Positions 1 to 9,148 are shown, counted from the stretch's first letter. The stretch is 64,000 bases of DNA from Acetobacterium sp. (GCF_030652775.1 NZ_JAUSPS010000097.1:106026-170025), one strand, 5' to 3'. A program made the numbers and translations. Notes: generated by a model not told the origin, from the sequence alone.

Positions 1-77
1 AACTATTTATTGAACCTTTTGATATTTTGCTAATCAAGTCTACCAGCTAAGCCGATATTTCATCTCATCATACCAAA

Positions 78-1043
78 TTAAAGCTTATCTACCTGATGCC
101 ATGCTCCAATCATTGGTCCTAATCGCGAATCGCCAACAAACAGCGAGTTGCCATTTTCATTCAACAAAGTTGGAAAAAGTATGAAATTGCCGTATTTTCC
201 ATACTGTCTGGCACAGCGGATGGTCTCTGCAACGACTTCTTCAGTTGAAGCACCAATATAACTAGCTGGACCTGAAGAGTCCCAACCGCCTTCGACAATC
301 AATTGACCCTGATATTTTTCCATAATCGCTTCTAGATCATTGCTGATCTGTGCCGAACTCCAGATTTTAGCACCCATTTCGACGTAATCTTCTACGATCT
401 TTCCGCATTTTCCGCAGGTGTGCTGGCAAAATACCACGCCTCGGGAAGTCACTGCCTCAATAATTCTTCGATGTGCTGGTTTGATGACTTCCCGATAAAC
501 TTTTGGAGACATAAACAAACCATTGGCAGTCGCTAAATCATCTAAATAGGTGATAACATCCGGTTGATAAGCGTCAATGAAACGATTCATACAGGCAATT
601 TTATAGTCAGCAAAAGCTTCGAAAAATTCCCGACAGGAATCGGGATCTTCAACCAGTGAACACAGAGTGTTTTCAAAACCCATAAATGCGGCCAGCCGTT
701 CGAACAATCCGGAGGGACTGTAAACATTGATGATGACTTCATCCCGATTTACACCGGCCAGTTCCATTTTTGCTGCTTCTTCAATTCCTAAGGTATCGAC
801 ATCCGGAAATTTCACATAGTCTTTCCAGTCAGCAATATCCTCAAACATAAACTTGTTTGGCTCCGGCATCTCCCCTTCTTTAGTCAAGATCCAATTGACA
901 CCAAAGACATCCACTCCACCTATTGTCGGTTGATCTGCCCGATCAGCTCCACCAATACAGATTTTATATACCTCCATAATATTGGGAATAAACTCTGGTT
1001 TTTTCCCCTCGATCATAGCAAAAAAATTCTCTCTCTGATTCAT
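78..1043 (-). CDS. UroD-family corrinoid methyltransferase (MtaA/MtbA-like)
   Basis: A 321-residue protein of the uroporphyrinogen decarboxylase/cobalamin methyltransferase superfamily. The zinc-site signature is visible as His208-x-Cys210 followed by Cys213 in the segment FCQHTCGKC, as in enzymes that move a methyl group between a corrinoid protein and a thiol or tetrahydrofolate. It is preceded by GGGAGG six bases before the ATG. It sits 43 bases downstream of a corrinoid protein gene on the same strand, so the pair is probably one operon of a methyl-transfer system. In acetogens such pairs feed methyl groups from methylated substrates into the Wood-Ljungdahl pathway; the substrate cannot be read from sequence. 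No methyltransferase 1 or corrinoid activase is present in the window. Confidence 0.85.
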   Translation of the reverse strand: MNQRENFFAMIEGKKPEFIPNIMEVYKICIGGADRADQPTIGGVDVFGVNWILTKEGEMPEPNKFMFEDIADWKDYVKFPDVDTLGIEEAAKMELAGVNRDEVIINVYSPSGLFERLAAFMGFENTLCSLVEDPDSCREFFEAFADYKIACMNRFIDAYQPDVITYLDDLATANGLFMSPKVYREVIKPAHRRIIEAVTSRGVVFCQHTCGKCGKIVEDYVEMGAKIWSSAQISNDLEAIMEKYQGQLIVEGGWDSSGPASYIGASTEEVVAETIRCARQYGKYGNFILFPTLLNENGNSLFVGDSRLGPMIGAWHQVDKL

Positions 1044-1086
1044 CTCTATCCTCCCGTTATTTTTTTATTTGTTTATCAATACCATC

Positions 1087-1716
1087 TTATCTAACTAGTT
1101 CTTTGGCCTTTACCGCAGCGCTACCGGCATCTGCTGCATAGCCATCGGCTCCAATTTCGGCGGCGAATTCCGGCGTTACTGGAGCGCCGCCCACAATCAC
1201 CTTGCATCCAGTCAGTCCGCTGGCTTTAATGGTTTGAACCGCCTCTTTTAAAGCTGGCATCGTGGTGGTCAATAATCCCGAACAGGCAATTAATGTGACC
1301 TTTTCATTTTCTTTAGCGGCTTCCACAAATCTCGCCGCAGGCACATCCACGCCCAGATCAACCATGGTAAACCCGGCGCTTTCAATCATCATCGAGACCA
1401 GGTTTTTGCCGATATCATGGAGATCGCCAGCGACGGTTCCGATCACACAGGTTCCCAGTGACGCTGAAGTATCGCCAGCCATCAGCGGTCTGATCACATC
1501 TACCCCTTTTGACATGGCTTTGGCGGCAATCAGCATTTCCGGCACGAATATATCTCCAGCAGAAAATTTATCACCCACCACGCTCATGGAATCCACCATA
1601 GCCTGAAGAATTTCTGCTGGCTGGCCGCCGGCATCTAATGCTTCCTGTACGGCTAATCCAATCATTTTGGACTTGCCTGTTTCCACCAATTCTTTCACAT
1701 CTTGAATTTTTGACAT
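1087..1716 (-). CDS. methyltransferase corrinoid-binding protein
   Basis: A 209-residue cobalamin-binding protein (MtaC/MtbC/MttC type). Residues 1-90 form the helical cap domain. The corrinoid-binding signature DLHDIGKN lies at residues 98-105, with His100 the expected lower axial cobalt ligand, followed by a Rossmann-like B12 domain with a conserved GG near residue 176. AGGAGG precedes the ATG by eight bases. It would carry the methyl group between a substrate-specific methyltransferase and the UroD-family enzyme encoded just downstream. Family assignment is secure; the methyl donor is unknown. Confidence 0.92.
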   Translation of the reverse strand: MSKIQDVKELVETGKSKMIGLAVQEALDAGGQPAEILQAMVDSMSVVGDKFSAGDIFVPEMLIAAKAMSKGVDVIRPLMAGDTSASLGTCVIGTVAGDLHDIGKNLVSMMIESAGFTMVDLGVDVPAARFVEAAKENEKVTLIACSGLLTTTMPALKEAVQTIKASGLTGCKVIVGGAPVTPEFAAEIGADGYAADAGSAAVKAKELVR

Positions 1717-2086
1717 CCTTTTTTCCTCCTATTATAGTCGATTTTTGTCAATTTGTTGGCTAACGATTTTGAAATATCCAGTTTATTTTCTTACTGGCTC
1801 ATCAGGTCTCGGACATACTTTTTCTCCAAATCTGAAATGCTTAACCACCTTTTTATTTATTTTGTAATATCTGTATTATATATAAATAAAAGCACCGATT
1901 AAATGGACAAAGTCACATCATTTTATGACAATTGCAGCTTGTTTTCCGAAATTTATTTGAGTTCTATAAAAAAAGGACTATTCAAACATGGAAATGACAA
2001 TAATAGGATTATTCCGACCTTACTTTGATGCGACAGCATTATCTAGTTATTTAGTCACTGATCTGTTTATTCCTTTAAAATAAAGA
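1717..2086. other. intergenic, promoter region of the corrinoid operon
   Basis: About 370 bases without a supportable gene. It must contain the promoter of the leftward corrinoid/methyltransferase operon, but I found no convincing -35/-10 pair or -24/-12 element. An imperfect dyad, GTCA-N10-TGAC, lies near 1910-1930 and could be an operator. The short ORF starting at 2132 (+) has no ribosome site and is not called. Confidence 0.5.
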
Positions 2087-2121
2087 AAAGGTCAATCCTT
2101 AAGTGCTTAGGATTGACCTTT
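2087..2121 (-). terminator. rho-independent terminator of the crt-like operon
   Basis: A near-perfect hairpin: AAAGGTCAATCC at 2087-2098 pairs with GGATTGACCTTT at 2110-2121. Read leftward it is followed by a T-rich stretch (TTTTCTTTATTTT), so it should end the transcript coming from 2255. Confidence 0.8.
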
Positions 2122-2254
2122 ATAAAAGATTATGTTTCACTTCGGCCTCAAGCAAGAGCTTTTCAACTTGATGAAATTTAACATCTGTCGGTTTTCTGAT
2201 GTTCTCGACTTTCAGGAGCCTACATGTTCAATTGTTCGACAAATAAGCTACTTC

Positions 2255-2743
2255 TTATTTACACCCGATTCGTGCGACAATCCGCACAATCCGCGGTCGA
2301 TTATACCGCTGGGCAATCACACAGGGCAGATTAATGACCAGGGCGTAGATCAGCATATAGAGAATCACGATCGGCGGCGTAAAAAAGCCGAAGACCCAGA
2401 AGGGTAGAATCGCCAGCCAGTGGATCATTTCGGCCCGGCAGGATTCCAGTAGGTATTTATCAAGATTATCTTTTTTAAAACTGACCAGCTTTTTCTTTTC
2501 AAAACCGCCCTTGACCAACGATCCACCATCGGGCAGGTATTTTTTCCAGTGTCGCACCCGGAACCACTTTTCATAGATCTCGCCATCGTTTTCCCAGGGA
2601 TGCGTCCGGTAGAACCAGGCAGCGTAGTCAAACCAGCGATCCGGCAGGCGAGTGCAGATCATGGCAGCGCTTACCATCAGAAACGGCCAAACGATAAAAC
2701 ACAGGAGAATTGTCAGCCCCTGGGGCAGAAAAATGATTTGCAT
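2255..2743 (-). CDS. CrtO-like acyltransferase (glycosyl-diaponeurosporenoate acyltransferase family)
   Basis: A 162-residue membrane protein with hydrophobic segments near residues 5-30 and 105-140. The C-terminal signature NLPCVIAQRYNRPR and the central CRAEMIHW match the CrtO family of staphyloxanthin biosynthesis, which acylates a glycosylated carotenoid acid; staphylococcal CrtO is of similar length. GAGGAG lies six bases before the ATG. It is the last gene of a three-gene operon with a CrtQ-like glycosyltransferase (14-base gap) and a phytoene-desaturase-like enzyme. The order suggests a lipid that is desaturated, glycosylated and acylated; the real substrate is unknown. Confidence 0.75.
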   Translation of the reverse strand: MQIIFLPQGLTILLCFIVWPFLMVSAAMICTRLPDRWFDYAAWFYRTHPWENDGEIYEKWFRVRHWKKYLPDGGSLVKGGFEKKKLVSFKKDNLDKYLLESCRAEMIHWLAILPFWVFGFFTPPIVILYMLIYALVINLPCVIAQRYNRPRIVRIVARIGCK

Positions 2744-2757
2744 GATCTTCTCCTCTC

Positions 2758-3933
2758 TTATTTATCCAGGCGAATTTCCCGGTCTTTCCAGATAACCGGC
2801 TGACCTAATATTTTTTTAGCCATTGATCTCAAAAAAATCAGCAGATAGAAAATCAGCAGCAGCGGATAAAAGAAGATGCTGCTCACCGAAAAGCTACCAA
2901 TATGCCGGGCGATGCGGATCAGCTCCAGCACCCAAATGGCGTAAAACACTGCCAGTATCCCGGCCCAGAGCCACTGCTGCCAGACCAAATTAAGAGCCAG
3001 ATAAAGCGGTGCCGAGGCAACCGCAGTGATCCAGAAAAAGACCAGCACTAAAATCAGCAGCGGCGTTTTCGCCACCCCGGCGGCCTGATTTTTGGTCCAG
3101 CCCTGAACCAGCTCCCGCAACCCGCCGCCATACATCCGATAGGAAACGTCGTGATCCCCCAGAAACAGGGCAAAGGAAATGTCTTTTTCACGGAGTTCTT
3201 CACCCAGCGCCATATCATCGACGATGCTGTCTTTAATGGCGGCATGACCGCCGACCGCCTGGTAATCGGCCTGACTGATTAAGATCACCGGGCCATAGAG
3301 GCCGATCTGATAGGGATGGCTGCTTTTTTTATTTTTTTGTTTTAGATTTTTTTGCTCTTGTTTTTTTTGATCACGCCCCGCCGGCAAACCCAGACCATTG
3401 GCGCCCATCTGAATGCAATTAAAAAACAACGACAAGGCTTCGGTTTTGTTCTCGATCTGATGATAGGGCATCACCGAGATCACTCGGCCGGTCCTTTGAT
3501 GGGCCTTTAACAACTTGCCGAGACCCGCCAAGCTAAGCCGGACATCGGCGTCCAGAAATAAAAGCAGCTCCCCGGTGGCGGCGTCCCCGCCCTGCTGACA
3601 AGCCCAGGACTTGCCCAGCCAGCCGGCCGGTTTTGGGGCCGCAGTAATCAGCCGGGTCCCAAAAGCCGTAGCGATGCTGGCGGTTTGATCGCTGGAGCCG
3701 TCATCGACGCAGATAATTTCGTGAATGTCGAGCGTCTGGTTTCTTAAACCTCCCAGCAGTAAGGCCAGGTTTTTTTCTTCGTTCCGAGCCGGGATAATAA
3801 TCGAAAGCCGGGCCGATTTTGGGATCGGGCCGTTCGCTTCTTTCGGATTAACTCCTTCCAACTCGGGAAAGCGGTGAAAAAGAATCCAACTGGCCGCCAG
3901 CCCCAGCATGATCATACCACTGACGATGATCAT
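2758..3933 (-). CDS. family 2 glycosyltransferase, CrtQ-like
   Basis: A 391-residue membrane-anchored GT-A glycosyltransferase. An N-terminal membrane helix (residues 1-20) is followed by the sugar-nucleotide motif CVDDGSSDQT and the metal site LDADVRL, with an acceptor-side DD in SIVDDMALGEE. Two or three membrane helices lie at the C-terminus. The architecture matches 4,4'-diaponeurosporenoate glycosyltransferase (CrtQ). Its ATG overlaps the stop of the upstream desaturase gene, indicating translational coupling. The gene carries a lysine-rich insert near residues 190-206 (KKQEQKNLKQKNKKSS) coded by A-rich DNA, probably a flexible loop. Confidence 0.8.
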   Translation of the reverse strand: MIIVSGMIMLGLAASWILFHRFPELEGVNPKEANGPIPKSARLSIIIPARNEEKNLALLLGGLRNQTLDIHEIICVDDGSSDQTASIATAFGTRLITAAPKPAGWLGKSWACQQGGDAATGELLLFLDADVRLSLAGLGKLLKAHQRTGRVISVMPYHQIENKTEALSLFFNCIQMGANGLGLPAGRDQKKQEQKNLKQKNKKSSHPYQIGLYGPVILISQADYQAVGGHAAIKDSIVDDMALGEELREKDISFALFLGDHDVSYRMYGGGLRELVQGWTKNQAAGVAKTPLLILVLVFFWITAVASAPLYLALNLVWQQWLWAGILAVFYAIWVLELIRIARHIGSFSVSSIFFYPLLLIFYLLIFLRSMAKKILGQPVIWKDREIRLDK

Positions 3934-5639
3934 CGTCGGGCTCCCGATTCATCACTGGACCGACCTGATCGGCGCTGTTTTTTGAGCTGTTTGATCACCC
4001 CATCCGCTGCCAGCTTACCAGTCAGGATCGATACCGGCAGCCCCGAGGGACTGAATGTCCATTGCCCGGCCTGATAAATATGGGGTAGCGGGGTTTCAAT
4101 GGTTTTGGCAATTTTTCGAAAAACGCTCACTGCCGGTAATTTCCCGGCTTTCGCATCGTCGGGAAATGCCCAACCGGTGATGGCTCCGCCGGAATTCCCG
4201 GTGAGTCGCTCAATCGTTAAGGGGGTGGAACTGAAGCATTGCTCAACCTGCTCGGTCAAGCCGGGAAAAACGCTGTTCTCCAGCACTGCCAGGATCTGCT
4301 CTTCGCATAAGTCTTTAAAATCCCGATACCAGCCCGCTTCAGCAATGGCTTTGACTAATCGATAATCCATTAAGGTGCTGACAATCACCCCAGTTTTCCC
4401 GGCTGGAGCCAGGGCCGGATCCCGGAGCGCCGGGCAGGAAATCTCATAGGTGGTGAGCTCCAGATATTCCCGTACCCAGGCTTTCAAAGCGGTCTGTTGA
4501 TCGGCCGCTGACCGGGTCGGATCGGCCAGCACCGCCGGCCAGTGTTCCGACTGGATAGCTGAAAGCCCGGCCTTGCTGGGGGTGTAAAAACAATGGGGGC
4601 CGCAGCGCCGGGCAAAATAGGGGGGTTCCAGATTAACTCCGAGATAGACGGTCAAGATCGAATCCCCGCCGCAATTTTCGTGGATCTTTTGTTGCTGTTC
4701 CCAAACCCGGGAGCCAAGTTCCCCTGATTTCGCATCATCAACGGCCTTATAAAGCGCTTTCATATCGCCGCACCAGATCAGTTCCTGATAGCCGAAGCGA
4801 CGGCCATCCCGAGTCATTACCTGTCGGGTGCGGATATCGATCTGACTGATTTCAGTACCCAGCACCAGCTCGCCCTGGTGGGCGGCAATAAAATCACGCA
4901 TGGCGGTCACCAGCCGCCCAGTACCACCGATGAGATAACTGTAATCGCTGTACAAACCAAAATAACTGAGGGCAAAAAAAGTCGGCATCTTTTCAAAAAA
5001 ATGCTGGCTGATGACATCAATTATGGCCTGATTTTTAGTAAAACGCAGCAGATAGCTTTCAATCGGTTCATTAAGCTTCTGAGCTTTGCGGATATTCACC
5101 TGATATTTAAGCAACCAGGGCAACAGGGTTTTAAACAGATACTCCTTGTCCATGGTCAGATCCATAAACAGCGGATTTTCAATGCCGTAGAGCACATCCA
5201 TATAACCGGTAACTTTACGGATTTCGTCGATAATAGCAGCAATTTCCGCTTGATTATCGGGAAATTTTGCGCTCAGCATGGTGGCGTAAGCAGCCAGACT
5301 TTCTACCCCTTCTAAGGTCATCTGAGTATCTTCAATACCGATGACCACCGGGTTATTAACAAACTCCAGGGCAATCCCCAGCTGCGCAAGCATCGGCAAA
5401 ACAATTCCTGAGTTTTCAAAAGCTCGAATGCCGGCGTCAAAGCTAAAGCCCTGGCGGCAAAAGCTCCCCACTAGACCCCCGGGTTTTTCGCTTTTTTCAC
5501 AAAGCAGGGTGGTATAGCCGGCTTTGGACAGATAAGCAGCGCTGGTCAAACCAGCCATCCCGGCGCCCACGACAATCACATCGTAAGTGTTTCCTGCTTC
5601 TCTGGTTTCCCTTTTATCTGCTGTTTTTAAATCTTTCAT
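3930..5639 (-). CDS. FAD-dependent phytoene desaturase-like oxidoreductase (CrtN/CrtP family)
   Basis: A protein of 569 residues from the chosen start. It has an N-terminal dinucleotide-binding motif VIVVGAGMAGLTSAAYL followed by the acidic EKSEKPGG segment, and a C-terminal FAD signature with YQAGQWTFSPSGLP, as in carotenoid desaturases and isomerases. The start is placed at 5639, because GGAGG lies about eight bases upstream; the alternative ATG at 5654 has no ribosome site. It heads the operon with CrtQ-like and CrtO-like genes. No squalene/dehydrosqualene synthase (CrtM) is in the window, so the polyene must be made by genes elsewhere. Upstream is a GGGTAT-type promoter-like element. Confidence 0.82.
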   Translation of the reverse strand: MKDLKTADKRETREAGNTYDVIVVGAGMAGLTSAAYLSKAGYTTLLCEKSEKPGGLVGSFCRQGFSFDAGIRAFENSGIVLPMLAQLGIALEFVNNPVVIGIEDTQMTLEGVESLAAYATMLSAKFPDNQAEIAAIIDEIRKVTGYMDVLYGIENPLFMDLTMDKEYLFKTLLPWLLKYQVNIRKAQKLNEPIESYLLRFTKNQAIIDVISQHFFEKMPTFFALSYFGLYSDYSYLIGGTGRLVTAMRDFIAAHQGELVLGTEISQIDIRTRQVMTRDGRRFGYQELIWCGDMKALYKAVDDAKSGELGSRVWEQQQKIHENCGGDSILTVYLGVNLEPPYFARRCGPHCFYTPSKAGLSAIQSEHWPAVLADPTRSAADQQTALKAWVREYLELTTYEISCPALRDPALAPAGKTGVIVSTLMDYRLVKAIAEAGWYRDFKDLCEEQILAVLENSVFPGLTEQVEQCFSSTPLTIERLTGNSGGAITGWAFPDDAKAGKLPAVSVFRKIAKTIETPLPHIYQAGQWTFSPSGLPVSILTGKLAADGVIKQLKKQRRSGRSSDESGARR

Positions 5640-5732
5640 CTCAACCGCCTCCATTTACGTCATCAATCAGTCAATCCCGGCTTTCATTTAACCGATTTGC
5701 TGATCGTTATATTTTTGTAATCTATTCATTTC

Positions 5733-5758
5733 ATACCCTGAATCATTATCATAAAAAC
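5733..5758 (-). promoter_or_regulatory. sigma-B-like promoter element and shared upstream motif
   Basis: On the minus strand GTTTTT (5753-5758) and GGGTAT (5733-5738) are separated by 14 bases, resembling the GTTTAA-N12-14-GGGTAT pattern of general-stress sigma factors. The block around it (5720-5747) recurs upstream of the second FAD gene at 19464-19487. A near-palindrome, TAGGTTTACCTA, lies at 5760-5771. Whether the organism has such a sigma factor is not visible here. Confidence 0.4.
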
Positions 5759-5773
5759 ATAGGTTTACCTAAT

Positions 5774-6070
5774 TTTACTGTTAAAATGGTCAGTTTGAGG
5801 AGGCCGCCTTTGATTCGCTGGTTTTTTTCCAGAACCGCCGCCTTTTTAAATTCGAGCTCTTCATTCTGTGCATAAATTCGCCTCTTTTTATTTGTGATAA
5901 CAGTATCTTTCAGTCTCAGATTCACACGTTTCATTGAGAGAAAAACATGTTAAGCAAGCCTGGAACCGTCAGTTTTTACTCATATTGAGAAAAAATTAAA
6001 AGCCGATTTTTGATAAATTAGTTTTTAGCGTTATCTTAAGGCCATGTGGTTGGCGTGATTTTATCAATAA
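5774..6070. other. divergent intergenic region
   Basis: Roughly 300 bases between the crt-like operon and the baeRF-like gene. A 61-codon reading frame on the minus strand has no ribosome site and is not called. Near its right end a GGGTAA hexamer (6074-6079) could be a -10 for the rightward gene, with a poor -35. Confidence 0.4.
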
Positions 6071-6110
6071 ATCGGGTAAGTAATAACTATACCTAAGGAG
6101 GCTCAATAAT

Positions 6111-7247
6111 ATGAAATATCAATTTGTTAAAGAATTTCCCCATCCCATTATGGAAAAAGGAAAACGCCCGGTTATCTCCATTTATATTAATACCCATATT
6201 CCAAAACCGGATCGACATGAAAATCCGATTCGTTTCAAGAATCTTGTGCGAGAAGCCCAGGACGCTTTAAAGAAAAAAGAAGTTCGAGGCTTTAAAGATC
6301 TGTTTTCTCTTTTCGACGAAATGGTCGATAATGCTATCTTCTGGGAAGGTGCTACCGAAGGAATGGCCATTCTGGCGGATGAAGAAGAATGTATTGTTTA
6401 TAAACTGCCCATCGACGTTACCAGCCGAGCCATCGTATCCGATAGCTTCTATATAAATCCGCTTTTGAAAAGCTATCAGCAAAAAGGCCGGTACCACGTT
6501 CTCGGTCTCAACCGCGATCGTTTTTTTCTCTATAATGCTGATCTTAATGGCATTCATGAGATTTCATTGGATGAAAAGGACTCCACCCTTGAAGGTGTTT
6601 TAGGAACTCAATTAACATCAAGCGACCTGTCCCATTCCAGTCTGGGTGGGGATCAAGCCACCTATCATGGCTATGGCGGCGCAAAGGATGAGAAAAAAAT
6701 CGATGAAGAAAAATTCTTTCGTCATGTGGATAACTTCGTTCAGGAGAAATATTCCATGCCGTATAAAATACCCCTCATCCTCGTTGGGCTCGACGAACAT
6801 CAGGGCGAACTACGAAAGCTATCAAAAAATCCATATCTAATCAAAGAAGGCATTAAAACTGATATTGACGCAATGGACAAAAAAATGCTTCATGCATCGG
6901 TTCAAAATGTCATGACAAAACTTTTCAACCAGCAATTAAAAGAACGCATGGAAATATTTAACCAGGCCCATGCAAAAGATATGGGTTCGGATGATGCGGT
7001 TCAAATTGCCAGAGCCATCATGGAAAAACGCGTGGAAGTCCTTTATATAGAAGAAAACACCGTCCGCCCGGGCAGCTATGATCTGAGTCTCGGAACCATT
7101 ACCGAAGGGGTGTCACCAGATTCTTACATCGGCGACATTTACGACGAAATGGCTGAAGCAGTTCTTAGTCAAGGTGGCGAATTGTTAATTATAAAGAAGG
7201 CTGATATGCCAACCGAAAGCGATATTGCAGCGGTATACCGATTCTAA
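6111..7247 (+). CDS. bacterial archaeo-eukaryotic release-factor (baeRF) family protein
   Basis: A 378-residue soluble protein with strong AAGGAGG before the ATG. The overall pattern, an N-terminal part with RPVISIYINT, a middle segment VLGLNRDRFFLYNADLNGIHEI, and a C-terminal half with VEVLYIEENTVRPGSYD, resembles the baeRF proteins, homologues of eukaryotic/archaeal release factor 1 that occur in bacteria. Some relatives bind idle ribosomes during dormancy; a translation-stress or ribosome-associated role is an inference here. No GGQ catalytic tripeptide is evident. It is monocistronic, with a terminator at 7286-7334. Confidence 0.6.
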   Translation: MKYQFVKEFPHPIMEKGKRPVISIYINTHIPKPDRHENPIRFKNLVREAQDALKKKEVRGFKDLFSLFDEMVDNAIFWEGATEGMAILADEEECIVYKLPIDVTSRAIVSDSFYINPLLKSYQQKGRYHVLGLNRDRFFLYNADLNGIHEISLDEKDSTLEGVLGTQLTSSDLSHSSLGGDQATYHGYGGAKDEKKIDEEKFFRHVDNFVQEKYSMPYKIPLILVGLDEHQGELRKLSKNPYLIKEGIKTDIDAMDKKMLHASVQNVMTKLFNQQLKERMEIFNQAHAKDMGSDDAVQIARAIMEKRVEVLYIEENTVRPGSYDLSLGTITEGVSPDSYIGDIYDEMAEAVLSQGGELLIIKKADMPTESDIAAVYRF

Positions 7248-7285
7248 AAATGCCTGCGTAAAATAATACCCACACGCCCAAACTG

Positions 7286-7334
7286 AAAGGACCAGTTACC
7301 CAGTTTTCTAAGAAAACGAGTAGCTGGTCCTTTT
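7286..7334 (+). terminator. rho-independent terminator after the baeRF gene
   Basis: AAAGGACCAG (7286-7295) pairs with CTGGTCCTTTT (7324-7334), with a second small pairing TTTTCT/AGAAAA in the loop. Confidence 0.75.
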
Positions 7335-7489
7335 ATAAGTCAAGTAACCGGGCACCCTCCGAAAAACGGCTATAAAAAAGCTCGCTTTCTTAAATCGTGA
7401 ATGAATATGCACTAGACACAAAATGGCTGACTTTTGTGAAAGATGTGTGCCACCCCCGCAAGACCGCCATCCCAGGGTTGTTCCCTGTT

Positions 7490-8791
7490 TCAGCGCTGAC
7501 CAACATTCTTGCTTGGTAAATTCATAATACCATCCTTTTTTTTCGTGATCAGGTCGATGTCCATTGTGTGAACATATTCAGAGATACAACTCGAATAGAC
7601 ATACTCCGAAAATTCTTTTAGCACCACCTGATTATACAGGGATGCCCGTCTGCTGATGATTTCCAGGGCCTCAAATAAGGCTAGTACCAATGATAAATCC
7701 GCCTTGCCGTAGTGCACAATCTGGTAAAAGGTGAAATAGATATCGTTGCGGAAATCCACGCTTTGATAAATAATGGCAGCCTTTGATTCTTTCGTCTGGA
7801 TGATGGTATAATGACCATCAATGCCCGCCAATTTTCCCAGCAGCACGCCGAGCATCCGAATACAGCGGATCGCCGTGTAAGGATCATTAATGCCCGTCGA
7901 AATCGCCCGCAATGAAATCTCGATAATCTTCTGCAATGAAAAAATGTAATCATTATAGGCGTATCGTTCATCTTTAATCGAGAAACAATTAGCTAATTGG
8001 CTGCTTAAATTCTCATCTGTTTTGCCCTGAGGATAATAATAGGCGATTCGTTGCTTTTCCGACAGATAATCCCCAATTTTCGAATCGATCAATATCTTGC
8101 AGTCCAGGTCTTTAATTAAGTTCCACATCAAATCAAAGTTCATTAGATCTAAATAACCATTTTTTCTGGCAAAGATCTCAATTTGAAAATCACGGGGATC
8201 AAAACTGTACTGGTCCATTCGTTTCTTGTCTTTTAAGAATGCAAGGGTACTTTCGATGGCTTGATTTGATTCATTATATAATCGTTCAATCAGTTTATTG
8301 GCTTGTATCGATGACGACACGGTGTAGACAAAAATGATGAAGTAGATAATGCAGAGGATGGAATATAGTACGGCAACGGTGGCCCCAATCACCCAATAAT
8401 TGAGGTGAACATTGCGCATAAACAACAGATTTGTAATGCAGTAAAAGAAACCGCCGACATAGATTCCCATAACTTGCATGGTGCTTTTATTCGTCAGGAA
8501 ATTTTCCACCACCCGGGGGGAAAATTGCGAGGAGTACATCGTCAGCACAATTAAAATCGTTGAAAAAGTAAAGGTTGTGATGGTCAAAAGAACCCCGGCC
8601 AGCAATCCCAAAATCTCTTTTGCCAAAGCAACGGTGGTAAACAATAATTCTGGAATGTAGGGTTGAATTGGCAAGGTTCTGTTGTCGATCAGAATGACAA
8701 GAATCGACAATAATAAAGAACCCAAAAGATACCCACCTAAAATAATCCACATTTTGTTATTTTTAAACAACATTATTATTTTTTGAACCAT
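7490..8791 (-). CDS. DUF2254 family membrane protein
   Basis: A 433-residue protein with four predicted membrane helices in residues 15-170 and a soluble remainder. The segment FTFSTILIVLTMYSSQFSPRVVENFL is characteristic of DUF2254, a family of unknown function. The late segment ISTGINDPYTAIRCI is also typical of the family. It lies 9 bases downstream of a small four-helix membrane protein on the same strand, suggesting the two are made together. Function is not known, and the name should stay neutral. Confidence 0.8.
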   Translation of the reverse strand: MVQKIIMLFKNNKMWIILGGYLLGSLLLSILVILIDNRTLPIQPYIPELLFTTVALAKEILGLLAGVLLTITTFTFSTILIVLTMYSSQFSPRVVENFLTNKSTMQVMGIYVGGFFYCITNLLFMRNVHLNYWVIGATVAVLYSILCIIYFIIFVYTVSSSIQANKLIERLYNESNQAIESTLAFLKDKKRMDQYSFDPRDFQIEIFARKNGYLDLMNFDLMWNLIKDLDCKILIDSKIGDYLSEKQRIAYYYPQGKTDENLSSQLANCFSIKDERYAYNDYIFSLQKIIEISLRAISTGINDPYTAIRCIRMLGVLLGKLAGIDGHYTIIQTKESKAAIIYQSVDFRNDIYFTFYQIVHYGKADLSLVLALFEALEIISRRASLYNQVVLKEFSEYVYSSCISEYVHTMDIDLITKKKDGIMNLPSKNVGQR

Positions 8792-8800
8792 GACTTCACC

Positions 8801-9148
8801 CTAATCTGAATCCGTTCTTTCACTTCCAAACCGGAATGCCACGTACTCAATGATCATCCCGTATGCAATACCCGCTAAAAAGCTCACGATGTCGATGAAA
8901 CCTGTCGAACTGTAGTAGGCAAAGGATACGATCAGGCCCAGAACGGCGCCGCGGCCAAGCAGCTTTGGAATGCCGGTATGTAACCAGGGCAAGCCGATCA
9001 CAAGTCCCATCAACAGCCGATTGTACCACAGGGCAAACAGCAAGTAGACTTCCATTTGAAACCCGAATCTTACCAACGCACCAATGATACAAAATACACC
9101 CAGAACAGCACCAGTTAATAGGGAAACTTTCATTCTCTTTGACATCAT
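8801..9148 (-). CDS. small four-helix membrane protein
   Basis: About 115 residues, with four hydrophobic segments: TGAVLGVFCIIGALVRF, YLLFALWYNRLLMGLVIGL, GAVLGLIVSFAYY and GIAYGMIIEYVAF. The start is uncertain. AAGGAGG lies about 12 bases before the ATG at 9148, and directly against a TTG at 9160 that is less likely. It is coupled to the DUF2254 gene downstream. I do not recognise a named family. Confidence 0.65.
   Translation of the reverse strand: MMSKRMKVSLLTGAVLGVFCIIGALVRFGFQMEVYLLFALWYNRLLMGLVIGLPWLHTGIPKLLGRGAVLGLIVSFAYYSSTGFIDIVSFLAGIAYGMIIEYVAFRFGSERTDSD

Noticed and set aside
1262..1606. 114-codon plus-strand frame
   Set aside because: It is antisense to the corrinoid protein gene and has no start signals or family similarity.
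5749..5934. 61-codon minus-strand frame upstream of the crt-like operon
   Set aside because: There is no ribosome site before the ATG and it covers a likely promoter region.
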